Translations under genes and position numbers: made by a program
The notes under the pieces: model-generated
Told to the model about the DNA's origin: nothing
Databases searched by the model: none
Seen by the model: only the letters and a program-made list of their open reading frames with translations
Assembly (NCBI GenBank): GCA_045124315.1
Contig: JBGVLO010000176.1
Coordinates: forward strand, 1 to 64,000
Source: CAG-411 sp045124315
GTDB lineage: Bacteria > Bacillota > Clostridia > Lachnospirales > Lachnospiraceae
Reading direction: 5' to 3'
Length of the DNA: 64,000 nt
In this document: piece by piece, positions 44,401 through 52,510 of the stretch
Numbering within the stretch: the stretch's first letter is position 1
How the letters are laid out: every line of letters begins with the position of its first letter

Positions 44401-45261
44401 TCACTTCATATACGACCGACTGGCCATTGGATATTCGTCATAAAATTGGGAAGTCATAAATTCATCATCCCGGACATGATCCAATAACTCGCTGTCTGAC
44501 TTTAAGAAATAGCGGTACCTTACTCCCGATGCATTGAATGCTCCCAGTGGATCATCCCAAGTGGCATCTATGTTATACCATTCCCCATCAAGCTCCACAA
44601 TATTCCAGGCATGCAGTCCTCCCTGAGCAGTTCCTGTAATCACCCGGCATGGGATTCCCACCTCTGTTGCCATTTTATACAATAAAGTTGCATATCCCTG
44701 ACAGGCAGATCGCCCTTCTACCAAGGCATAATAAGGTGAATTCTGTTTTATGCTGGTATCATAATCCACATTGTCAATAATATAATCATGTATGATCTTG
44801 ATTTTTTCATAGTCTGACATAGTGTCCGAAATTTTATTTTTTATGACTTTTGCAATCTTTCGGTCCACCTCCTGGGTTTGCTCCCTGCTCTCTAAATAAT
44901 CAAATTCATACTCGACCGTATACACACGATACAACCCCCTCATATTAACATGAGTAGCAGAATGTACATAATGCATATAGTCAAAATCCGACGAGGTATT
45001 TTTATCATCCAGTTCAAAGGCACGATTTACGCTGTCCTTCACGAAACTCTCCATATCCGCATCGTTCCCCCGATACTGCAATACCACTTTTTTCTCTCGA
45101 TTTAATAATCCGTCATGCAGTTGCTTCACAAACTCTGCTTCCTCCTCCTCGGTCATGCTTCCATTAACAACGGCTGTCACAATCCCACACTGTTGCTCCA
45201 AATAGTAAGTTGCACCAGCCAGAAAGACCAGCACCAAAACCCATGCTAAAAAATTTTTCAT
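44401..45261 (-). CDS. Membrane-anchored or exported transglutaminase-like protein
   Basis: A 286-aa protein with an N-terminal hydrophobic segment (LAWVLVLVFLAGATYYL), probably a signal anchor. The C-terminal ~130 residues form a transglutaminase-like (papain-fold) domain with the catalytic triad visible: Cys in GRSACQGYATLLYKM, His in GGLHAWNIVEL and Asp in YNIDATWDDPLG. In Clostridia such proteins are thought to act on peptides at the cell surface, as proteases or cross-linkers; the substrate is unknown. Start supported by GGAGG 7 nt upstream. Single gene between repeats. Confidence 0.9.
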   Translation of the reverse strand: MKNFLAWVLVLVFLAGATYYLEQQCGIVTAVVNGSMTEEEEAEFVKQLHDGLLNREKKVVLQYRGNDADMESFVKDSVNRAFELDDKNTSSDFDYMHYVHSATHVNMRGLYRVYTVEYEFDYLESREQTQEVDRKIAKVIKNKISDTMSDYEKIKIIHDYIIDNVDYDTSIKQNSPYYALVEGRSACQGYATLLYKMATEVGIPCRVITGTAQGGLHAWNIVELDGEWYNIDATWDDPLGAFNASGVRYRYFLKSDSELLDHVRDDEFMTSQFYDEYPMASRSYMK

Positions 45262-45289
45262 TCTATCCCTCCATTAACTTTCCTATAAA

Positions 45290-45369
45290 GATTAGGGTGT
45301 CAAAAGGTCACTTTTTAAATTGCTATTATAAAATTGCACAACAAAATATAAACTTTTGACACCCTAATC
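45290..45369. repeat. Family-B palindromic element (best copy, B2)
   Basis: Perfect 17-bp arms GATTAGGGTGTCAAAAG (45290-45306) and complement (45353-45369). The interior carries GTCACTTTTTAAATTGC and AAATTGCACAACA, matched in B3. Confidence 0.9.
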
Positions 45370-45380
45370 ATATAAGATGA

Positions 45381-45406
45381 AAAAGGCTGCCGCTACTGCG
45401 ACAGCC
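45381..45406 (-). terminator. Rho-independent terminator of spoVG
   Basis: Minus strand: GGCTGTCGC, loop AGTA, GCGGCAGCC, then TTTTTC. One mismatch in a 9-bp GC-rich stem. Confidence 0.85.
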
Positions 45407-45465
45407 CTCTACTTTTCCACAACAGAACTTCGTAGGGAAAGTCCTGTCACTATTCTTTTGCTATT

Positions 45466-45744
45466 TTATTCCAGCTCCTCTTCCTCTTCGGTAAGAGCAA
45501 TTTCATACTTCTCTAAAATAATCTTCTGAATTCTGTCTCTTGTCTCAGAATTGATTGGATGAGCAATGTCTCTGTACTCACCATCTCCTGCTTTTCTACT
45601 AGGCATTGCAATAAAGAACCCCTTGTCTCCTTCGATGATCTTGATATCGTGTACTACGAATTCATTATCAAGTGTGATGGATACTACCGCCTTCATTTTG
45701 CCTTCTTTACTTACTTTTCTTACTCTTACATCTGTAATCTGCAT
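45466..45744 (-). CDS. spoVG: Septation regulator SpoVG
   Basis: A 92-aa RNA/DNA-binding regulator. The N-terminus MQITDVRVRKVSKEGKMKAV, the VHDIKIIEGDKGFFIAMPSRK block and DIAHPINSETR are near-universal in SpoVG; the C-terminus is acidic as usual. In Firmicutes it affects septation, sporulation and surface properties. GAAGGGGGC lies upstream of the ATG. The gene fits a spore-forming lineage but does not prove sporulation. Confidence 0.97.
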   Translation of the reverse strand: MQITDVRVRKVSKEGKMKAVVSITLDNEFVVHDIKIIEGDKGFFIAMPSRKAGDGEYRDIAHPINSETRDRIQKIILEKYEIALTEEEEELE

Positions 45745-45879
45745 ATTGTAAGCCCCCTTCTTAATTCAGTCTATGGTATGTCAATGGATTGTCCACCTGC
45801 TGTCTCTTACCTATCTACACAGCTTAACTGCACCCCTTACGATAGGCTGTTTTCTAGCACCCGGCTGTCAACCTGTTGT

Positions 45880-47001
45880 CTATAATACATACCGTTCATT
45901 TTTTTCAACAACAATTCGTATGTTGTCTTCAGCACCTATATATTTCATATCGGAACGAATCGTGTCCCTACTTTCCACGATACAGTTCTCAATATAAGTG
46001 TTGTCACCTATGTATGCATCATTTAAAATGATGGAATTCTTAATGGTAACATTGTTACCAACATATACTTCCTTAAATAAAATAGAATTCTCAACATTAC
46101 CATTAATGATACATCCGCTGGAAACCAAACTGTTCTTTACACTGGATCCCACATTGTACTTAGCTGGTGGAAGGTCATCCACCTTCGAATATACATCCGG
46201 ATATTGCTTAAAGAAATAATTACGAGTTTCTTTCTTTAAGAAATCCATATTTGTCTTATAGTATGACTGTACAGTAGAAATATTATTCCAATATCCCTCC
46301 ATCTCGTATGCATAAATACGCTTCCAGTTTTTATATCGGATCAAAATGTCTTTTACAAAATCATACTGCTCGTCTTCCATAGCTTTTTCGATCAACTCGA
46401 TCAATAAACGTCTACGGATTACATAAATACCTGCTGAAACACGATTTGAATCAGTAACAATAGGTTTTTCCTCGAACTCGATGATACGTTCATCTTCGTC
46501 TGTACGAATCACACCAAAACGTGTAGCATCCTCTGTTGCAGGCAATACCTTTGTAGCTACTGTAATGTCTGCCTTCTTTGCTACATGATACTCTAACATT
46601 TTGTTGTAATCCATCTTATATACACCATCACCAGATGCAATAATTACATAAGGTTCATGGCTGCTCTTTAAGAAAGAAAGGTTCTGTGCAATCGCATCTG
46701 CGGTTCCACGATACCAGTTTCCATTTTCCGCTGTAATGGTTGGTGTAAATACAAACAAACCACCCTGCTTACGACCAAAATCCCACCATTTTGCTGAGTT
46801 CAAATGCTCATTGAGGGATCTTGCATTATACTGTGGTAATACAGCTACTTTCTGAACATGAGAGTTTGACATATTACTAAGTGCAAAGTCGATACTGCGA
46901 TATCCACCAGCAATAGGCATAGCTGCAACCGCTCTCTTGTTTGATAACTGCTCCAATCTGTTGCTATTTCCTCCAGCTAATACGATTCCAACTGCTCTCA
47001 T
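45880..47001 (-). CDS. glgD: Glucose-1-phosphate adenylyltransferase subunit GlgD
   Basis: A 373-aa GlgC-like protein lacking parts of the catalytic signature: the N-terminus reads VGIVLAGGNSNRLEQLSNKRAVAAMPIAGGYR, so the pyrophosphorylase loop (GxGxRLxxLTxxxAKP) is altered. In Firmicutes GlgD forms a heterotetramer with GlgC and raises its activity for ADP-glucose and glycogen synthesis. C-terminal left-handed beta-helix repeats (SVKNSLVSSGCIINGNVENS) are present. The start codon overlaps the glgC stop by one base (TAATG), so the two subunits are translationally coupled. No glgA/glgB/glgP follows. Confidence 0.95.
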   Translation of the reverse strand: MRAVGIVLAGGNSNRLEQLSNKRAVAAMPIAGGYRSIDFALSNMSNSHVQKVAVLPQYNARSLNEHLNSAKWWDFGRKQGGLFVFTPTITAENGNWYRGTADAIAQNLSFLKSSHEPYVIIASGDGVYKMDYNKMLEYHVAKKADITVATKVLPATEDATRFGVIRTDEDERIIEFEEKPIVTDSNRVSAGIYVIRRRLLIELIEKAMEDEQYDFVKDILIRYKNWKRIYAYEMEGYWNNISTVQSYYKTNMDFLKKETRNYFFKQYPDVYSKVDDLPPAKYNVGSSVKNSLVSSGCIINGNVENSILFKEVYVGNNVTIKNSIILNDAYIGDNTYIENCIVESRDTIRSDMKYIGAEDNIRIVVEKNERYVL

Positions 47002-48272
47002 TATCTGTCACCTGCCTTAATAATTACTTGTCCACTTTCTAATAGTCCATTTGGATAATCTCCCGGTTCTGTCACGCCTGAAATAGCTGTGTTCTTACCG
47101 ATACGGATACCACCTGGAATCACACTGTTCTCACCAATTGTAACTAATCCATATGCATATACATCTGCCTTCAATACATTTGGTGCTTCTTCACCCACAC
47201 CAACATGACAGTCATTTCCAATGACTACATTCTCTGCAATCACACTCTTATCGATAATGGTGCGATCTCCAATAGAAGTAGAATTCATGATAATGGAATC
47301 ACGAACTACTACTCCCGGTCCAATATATACACCGGAACCAATTACAGAATTATGTACTTCACCATAAATTTCGCAGGCATCACCAATGATCGCCTTATCA
47401 ATCACAGCCTCTGAAGAGATAAACTGTGGTGGAATACGATCTGCCTTTGTGTAAATCTTCCAAAACTCTTCATATAAGTTAAACTCTGGAATAAGCTCAA
47501 TCAATTCCATATTCGCTTCCCAATATGCTGCCAATGTTCCAACGTCTTTCCAATATCCGTTGAATTCATATGCAAATAAACGATCTCCCTTCTCCATACA
47601 GTATGGCAATACATGCATACCAAAGTCCAATCCAGGCTGATCCTTCAACGCAATCAATGCATCTCTTAATATAGGCCATGAGAAGATATAAATACCCATA
47701 GATGCCAAGTTACTTCTAGGGTTCGCAGGCTTCTCTTCAAACTCAGAGATTCGCTTCTTCTCATCTGTAATCGCTACACCAAAACGGCTTGCCTCTTCCA
47801 TAGGAACCGGCATAGTAGCTACTGTAACATCTGCCTTATTCTCTTTGTGGAACTGAAGCATCACTTCATAATCCATCTTATAAATATGGTCTCCACCAAG
47901 AATTAACACATACTCAGGATTGTACTGCTCCATGTACGCTAAGTTCTGATAGATAGCATTGGCTGTACCTGTGTACCATTCACTATTTACACTCTTCTCA
48001 TAAGGTGGCAAAATAGAGACTCCTCCAATATTTCTATCCAAATCCCATGGAATACCAATCCCAATATGTGTATTCAGCTTCAATGGCTGATACTGTGTCA
48101 AAACACCTACTGTATCTACACCTGAATTGATACAGTTACTCAACGGAAAGTCGATAATGCGGTACTTTCCTCCAAATGATACTGCCGGCTTCGCAACATT
48201 CGCAGTCAACACACCCAAACGGGAACCCTGTCCACCAGCCAACAGCATAGCTATCATCTCTTTCTTAATCAA
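47001..48272 (-). CDS. glgC: Glucose-1-phosphate adenylyltransferase, catalytic subunit GlgC
   Basis: A 423-aa enzyme making ADP-glucose from ATP and glucose 1-phosphate, the committed step of glycogen synthesis. Motifs: AMLLAGGQGSRLGVLT, AKPAVSFGGKYRIIDFPLSNC, GGDHIYKMDY and EEKPANPRSN, then beta-helix hexapeptides. The start is taken as TTG at 48272, giving MIKKEMIAML, because GAGAGG sits 8 nt before it; GTG at 48281 would overlap the SD. A 62-nt inverted repeat lies upstream at 48386-48447. Confidence 0.95.
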   Translation of the reverse strand: MIKKEMIAMLLAGGQGSRLGVLTANVAKPAVSFGGKYRIIDFPLSNCINSGVDTVGVLTQYQPLKLNTHIGIGIPWDLDRNIGGVSILPPYEKSVNSEWYTGTANAIYQNLAYMEQYNPEYVLILGGDHIYKMDYEVMLQFHKENKADVTVATMPVPMEEASRFGVAITDEKKRISEFEEKPANPRSNLASMGIYIFSWPILRDALIALKDQPGLDFGMHVLPYCMEKGDRLFAYEFNGYWKDVGTLAAYWEANMELIELIPEFNLYEEFWKIYTKADRIPPQFISSEAVIDKAIIGDACEIYGEVHNSVIGSGVYIGPGVVVRDSIIMNSTSIGDRTIIDKSVIAENVVIGNDCHVGVGEEAPNVLKADVYAYGLVTIGENSVIPGGIRIGKNTAISGVTEPGDYPNGLLESGQVIIKAGDR

Positions 48273-48385
48273 GTCTCTCACCTCTCCCAGTTTTGTTTTC
48301 TATCTTGCAAATATCTGTTCTGCTCTCCAAGTTCTGTCAAACCATTCTTTCCACATAATTCTCAAACTTCCTTATTATGTCGGAG

Positions 48386-48447
48386 CGCTTATACATTGAG
48401 AATGGCAGCTCCTCATCAAACAACCTGCAATTCTCAATATATAAGCG
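48386..48447. promoter_or_regulatory. Large inverted repeat in the glgC leader
   Basis: 18-bp arms with one mismatch (CGCTTATACATTGAGAAT at 48386-48403 and return arm at 48430-48447) around a 26-nt loop whose ends GGCAG/CTGC can pair further. No T-run follows. Candidate mRNA leader structure or operator for glgCD. Confidence 0.55.
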
Positions 48448-48536
48448 TCTTACCTAATAACTACCCTGGAATATGTAAAGCTTTTGTAACAGTTCAGATA
48501 GTCCCTGCACACAAGGCTGTGCAAGAAACGATTGTT

Positions 48537-49216
48537 TTATATTCGGCAAGCTAGACATGTAATCATTATAACATTGTTTTTCGTGATTGTAAATGTAACA
48601 TTTCTCTTTTCCAAAAATATTTTTCTCTTTTTCTTGAATTCGACAAAAAAACTTATTTTTTGCAAAGAAACAGTCTTCGTATCACCGGATACCAAATCCA
48701 CATAAGTTCCGTCTAATACACCGCTAAAAGTACATCCGGATGAAATTGCAACCAATGCATAACTATCTACACCATCCGCAGTATATCTTCTCTTGTAAGA
48801 AATACCACCATTGCAGCCTTCTGTTGAGTACTGTCCCTTCTGCAAAGCAGGAACGGCACGACGAATACGGTTTAATTTTGCAAGATGCTGTGCAAGAGTG
48901 GAATTCAAAGTTTCTGCAATCGCACCACTGGCATTGTTATATTCACCAAAATCAGTAGTATTGACACTTCCTTCAATATGGTCTCCAAAATAAGCACGAC
49001 CTGTATTCTCCAACGGTTCTTTATAGTTGTCAATTCTCTTGCCTTTCTTAAACTCAATCTCAGATCCGTAGTAGATACATGGAATTCCACGGAAGGTAAA
49101 CATAAGATCCATGTTCTCTTTTCGCTATCATCGGCGGTAAACACGCCCACTGCCATTGCTGTTGCAACAGCAAGTCCCATACATCCGCCCATACACAACC
49201 ATAATTTTCGTTTCAT
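48537..49216 (-). pseudogene. Deleted alpha-amylase (GH13) paralogue
   Basis: The 5' end (ATG 49216) encodes a signal peptide (MKRKLWLCMGGCMGLAVATA). At about 49120 the sequence jumps, in another frame, to the C-terminal part of a GH13 amylase: LMFTFRGIPCIYYGSEIEF, GRAYFGDHIEGSV, RAVPALQKGQYSTEGCNGG, GDTKTVS. These match the neighbouring complete amylase (49419-52118) almost position by position. The whole catalytic barrel is missing and the tail after TVS is unrelated. A remnant of a tandem duplication. Confidence 0.88.
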
Positions 49217-49293
49217 TTGCTTTCCTTCTTTCTTCTTTTATTTTTCGTATCTGTTCCATTTCTATTAGTCTTATACTCTGTCATTTTATATGG

Positions 49294-49340
49294 TAAAAAA
49301 ACACTTTGCAATGATATCCCATCATTACAAAGTGTTTTAT
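49294..49340 (-). terminator. Rho-independent terminator of the amylase gene
   Basis: Minus strand: AAACACTTTG-x-AATGAT, 4-nt loop, return arm CAAAGTGTTT and a run of seven T. 17-bp stem with one mismatch. Confidence 0.85.
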
Positions 49341-49342
49341 CC

Positions 49343-49370
49343 GTTACAGTTCACATACCTGTGAACTTTG
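49343..49370. repeat. Family-D hairpin (copy D4)
   Basis: GTTACAGTTCACA ... TGTGAACTTTGA: left arm as in D1/D2, right arm degenerate. It lies between the amylase stop and its terminator. Confidence 0.65.
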
Positions 49371-49418
49371 ACTTTTATCCATCTCAAAGTAGCCAAACCG
49401 TCCTATTGGAAAATCCAA

Positions 49419-52118
49419 TTATTTCAGGTAAGCACTTCCTTCTCCTACCTTACCCGGAGCTTTTGTCTTAGCAGTATCTAATACATAAACACGAAGATTT
49501 CCTTTTCCTGCACAGGATACCGATAAGGTACCGCCTTCTGCTACCGTCTGTGTATCACCGGTAACACAGTCTGTATAGGTTCCTCCAGGAATACCTGAGA
49601 ATGTAGCATCTCCTGAAATTGCCACGCAGGCAAAGCTGTCTATATTTCCATCGGTATATCTACGCTTAAATGCCATGTTTCCATTACATCCGTCTGTAGA
49701 ATACTGACCTTTACGAAGGGCAGGAACTGCCTGACGGATCTTGTTCAAGGTCTGTAAGTGTAATGCCAATGGCTTGTTTAGTGTTTCCTTTACTGTTCCG
49801 CTGGCTGTAAACTCTCCAAAATCACTGGCAGTCACTCCACCTTCAATGTTATCTCCAAAGTATGCACGACCTGTCTCTGAAATCTTCTGGCTAAATCCAT
49901 CGATTGTCTTTCCAGCTTGGAATTCCACTTCTGAACCATAGTAAATACATGGAATTCCACGGAAAGTAAACAAAAGATCTAAGTTCTCTGCCCATGCTTC
50001 CGTTCCTTCTTTGTAACGAATCTTCTCCATGGTATTTGGACCGTAGTCGTGAGAGTCTACATATACTACATTCCAGGTGGCATCATTGTAATATGCATCG
50101 TCCTGTAATGCACGGTTGTATGCATTATTTGCATTTCTAAAGGACCAATGCATTGGGAAGTCAATGACACCCATTCCGGAATTTATGCTGTAGTCCGGTT
50201 TGTGATATTCATTTCCATTCAAAAATGCATTGTCACTGTTAAACTCTGCTTTTGCTTTTTCAGCTCCATAATCCTGATACTTTGTAAAGTGAGCCTTTAC
50301 ACTAGTCGCGTTTGTTCCAGAATCTCCCCATGCCCAACTGTCCTTTTCAGCCCAGGTATAGAAAAATGCAGAAATACATGCCCAGTTGTTGAAATACAAT
50401 GCATTCTCATCTCTGGCACACACTTCACCAAACATGTAGAAATTACTGGTTCCGGCACTCTTGGCTGTCTCATTAAAATGTGGTGCAAATTCATTGTTGA
50501 AAGTCAATCTTGAAATATGTTTCATAGTATCAATACGGAAACCGTCTACACCCATATTTATGTACTGATCGTATGCTTCCTTTAAATAATCAATTACCCT
50601 TGTATTCTCTGTATTTAAGTCGATACAGTCTCCATCAATACTTGTGGTCTGTACGTCGTAAGACTCCCAGGATTTGATATATCCATGGTTAAATACGTTC
50701 CCCGGATCCTGCCCTGCAATACTTCCTTCTGCATTTGTACTTAAGGTCTGTAAGTTCGCCTCTCCATATCCGCCGGAGTGATTCAATACAATATCCTGAA
50801 TGATCTTTAGGCCCTTTTCATGGCAGGCATTGATCAAATCCTGGTATCCAACACCATTGGATAGGTATCTGGAATCTACATTTTTAAAGTTGTAGGCATG
50901 ATACCCATGATAATCGTAACCAGATCTGGACTTATTCTCTACAACCGGTGTAATCCATACAGAAGTAAATCCCAAGGCTTTAATATAATCCAGTTTCTCG
51001 ATCAATCCCTTAAAATCACCTCTCCAGGATGGATCCTCCGGTGGGTTCTTTACATCATCATCATGAGAACCTCTACTGTTGTTTCCGCTATCTCCATCAT
51101 AAAAACGAGTGGTCATAAGGAAATAGATAGACTCATCACGAAAATCGGTTCTGGTATCTGCAAAACTTGCTGTCTTACCGGTTCCCACCTCAATTCCTGA
51201 GCCTGGTGTAGGAGCAGGTCCTGTACTACCCTGGGGTGCATCCGTAACAGTAGGTGCCGTAGTCACTTCCACATGGTCTCCAGATCCTTCAGGCTTTGTA
51301 GTAGTCCATTCCCCATTCACATACCAATATTCTCCTGCCTGTTTCAAAGAAAAGTCCTCTGTCTGAACTTTATCGTCATGAAATAAGAAATTCACCTTTG
51401 ATACATTTCGGAATACATAGGTAAAATAGCCATCGTTATCCTTTGAAGCAGCCTCACCCGGCCATGCCATCTCAATATCATTTGGAAGTGCATTCCACCC
51501 GTAAATATTGGCAGAAGAAAAATTGTCTGCTGCATAATGCACGATAATATTCGATTCTACTGCGAGATCCGATGACTCATCCATAACCACTTCCTTCATC
51601 GGTGCCTGCTGTGCCACTTCTGTATTAGAAGCTTCTGGCTCCTTCGTAGCTTCTGGCAACTCATAATTATCCGGTATCTCCTTAGACCATCCCAAATCCA
51701 TATCATACCAGTATTCCCCCGGTTCACGACTAAATTCCGTAGTCTGATACTCTACCTCCGGAACATTGATAATCATAGATAATGCATCTTCTGTAGATAC
51801 CGTGTAGCTATACCAACCATTTCCCTCATCTTTCATAGGAACGCCAGGATAAGTGGTTGCTTCTTTTGTCTTTATATTCGAATAATAAATGTGTGGCTGT
51901 GAGCCTTCCCATTTGTAATGAATCGTTACGTTGGATGCCTCTTTCTTTGTAGAAATCTTCTGTCCGAACAACACCTTTGGTGTACTTCCACATTCCTCAG
52001 CAAACTGTCCCGCAAAATCAGTAACACTGTGTTGTCCCGCAATTGCAACTCCAACTGCACTTGCAATTATACCAACACCAGCCATGCCAATTACTAGATG
52101 TTTCAGTCTATTTTTCAA
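49419..52118 (-). CDS. Secreted alpha-amylase (GH13) with two N-terminal starch-binding-like modules
   Basis: An 899-aa exported enzyme. Signal peptide ~1-27 (MKNRLKHLVIGMAGVG). Two related beta-sandwich modules (~45-140, NVTIHYKWEGSQPHIYY; ~185-285, IIVHYAADNFSSANIYGW), each ending EYWY-D/N, resemble starch-binding modules (CBM25/26-like). A Pro/Thr/Gly linker leads to the GH13 barrel (~325-790): ALGFTSVWITPV, DIVLNHSGG, nucleophile GVDGFRIDTMKH, acid/base FYMFGEVCAR, VVYVDSHDYGP; then a beta domain. TTG at 52118 is preferred as start (AGGAG, 7 nt); an in-frame ATG at 52160 lacks a good SD. No cell-wall anchor. Degrades extracellular starch, complementary to glgCD storage. Confidence 0.93.
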   Translation of the reverse strand: MKNRLKHLVIGMAGVGIIASAVGVAIAGQHSVTDFAGQFAEECGSTPKVLFGQKISTKKEASNVTIHYKWEGSQPHIYYSNIKTKEATTYPGVPMKDEGNGWYSYTVSTEDALSMIINVPEVEYQTTEFSREPGEYWYDMDLGWSKEIPDNYELPEATKEPEASNTEVAQQAPMKEVVMDESSDLAVESNIIVHYAADNFSSANIYGWNALPNDIEMAWPGEAASKDNDGYFTYVFRNVSKVNFLFHDDKVQTEDFSLKQAGEYWYVNGEWTTTKPEGSGDHVEVTTAPTVTDAPQGSTGPAPTPGSGIEVGTGKTASFADTRTDFRDESIYFLMTTRFYDGDSGNNSRGSHDDDVKNPPEDPSWRGDFKGLIEKLDYIKALGFTSVWITPVVENKSRSGYDYHGYHAYNFKNVDSRYLSNGVGYQDLINACHEKGLKIIQDIVLNHSGGYGEANLQTLSTNAEGSIAGQDPGNVFNHGYIKSWESYDVQTTSIDGDCIDLNTENTRVIDYLKEAYDQYINMGVDGFRIDTMKHISRLTFNNEFAPHFNETAKSAGTSNFYMFGEVCARDENALYFNNWACISAFFYTWAEKDSWAWGDSGTNATSVKAHFTKYQDYGAEKAKAEFNSDNAFLNGNEYHKPDYSINSGMGVIDFPMHWSFRNANNAYNRALQDDAYYNDATWNVVYVDSHDYGPNTMEKIRYKEGTEAWAENLDLLFTFRGIPCIYYGSEVEFQAGKTIDGFSQKISETGRAYFGDNIEGGVTASDFGEFTASGTVKETLNKPLALHLQTLNKIRQAVPALRKGQYSTDGCNGNMAFKRRYTDGNIDSFACVAISGDATFSGIPGGTYTDCVTGDTQTVAEGGTLSVSCAGKGNLRVYVLDTAKTKAPGKVGEGSAYLK

Positions 52119-52183
52119 TTTCCTTCTCCTCTCTTTTACACCCCTTGTGATATTGCACAATTTTCCGTTTCTATTTCATTTTT

Positions 52184-52212
52184 ATTATACATTTATTACA
52201 AAATAATTACAA
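52184..52212 (-). promoter_or_regulatory. Promoter of the amylase gene
   Basis: Minus strand: TTGTAA (52207-52212), 17-nt spacer, TATAAT (52184-52189), with TG one base before the -10. No clear cre (catabolite-response) site overlaps it. Confidence 0.65.
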
Positions 52213-52235
52213 TACTAGTTTTTTTAAATTTTTGT

Positions 52236-52335
52236 TATTATTCAGAGGGTGCACCTGAGTATGTGCAGCCATAAATAAAACTTTTAGTCATCTTGTATAT
52301 CTGGCATTTTTCGAATTGCCCCCTATGAACAGGTA
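52236..52335. repeat. Family-C element (copy C4)
   Basis: TTATTCAGAGGGTGCACCTG to CCCCCTATGAACAGGTAG, with the 50-nt interior of C1 nearly unchanged (GCCATAAATAAAACTTTTAG, then GGCATTTTTCGAATTGC). The right end has diverged. It occupies most of the 392-nt gap between the amylase gene and the chemosensory operon. Confidence 0.85.
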
Positions 52336-52389
52336 GCTCTTTACACTTATGCTGCCACGTAAAGCTAATCCTTTAGGCTAAAGAGTCGT

Positions 52390-52442
52390 AAAAAAAAGAG
52401 GAGTAAATCCCTAAATCTCTTCGGAATCTCCTCCTCTTTTCC
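52390..52442 (-). terminator. Terminator of the chemosensory operon
   Basis: Minus strand: AAAAGAGGAG, 31-nt partly paired loop, CTCCTCTTTT running into eight T. It lies about 70 nt past the stop of the last gene. Confidence 0.85.
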
Positions 52443-52510
52443 TGCCAAATGTTCCTGTATAAAGCAGACATGCCTGCTGACAACACTTTCCCAGTAAACG
52501 CAAGGCAATC

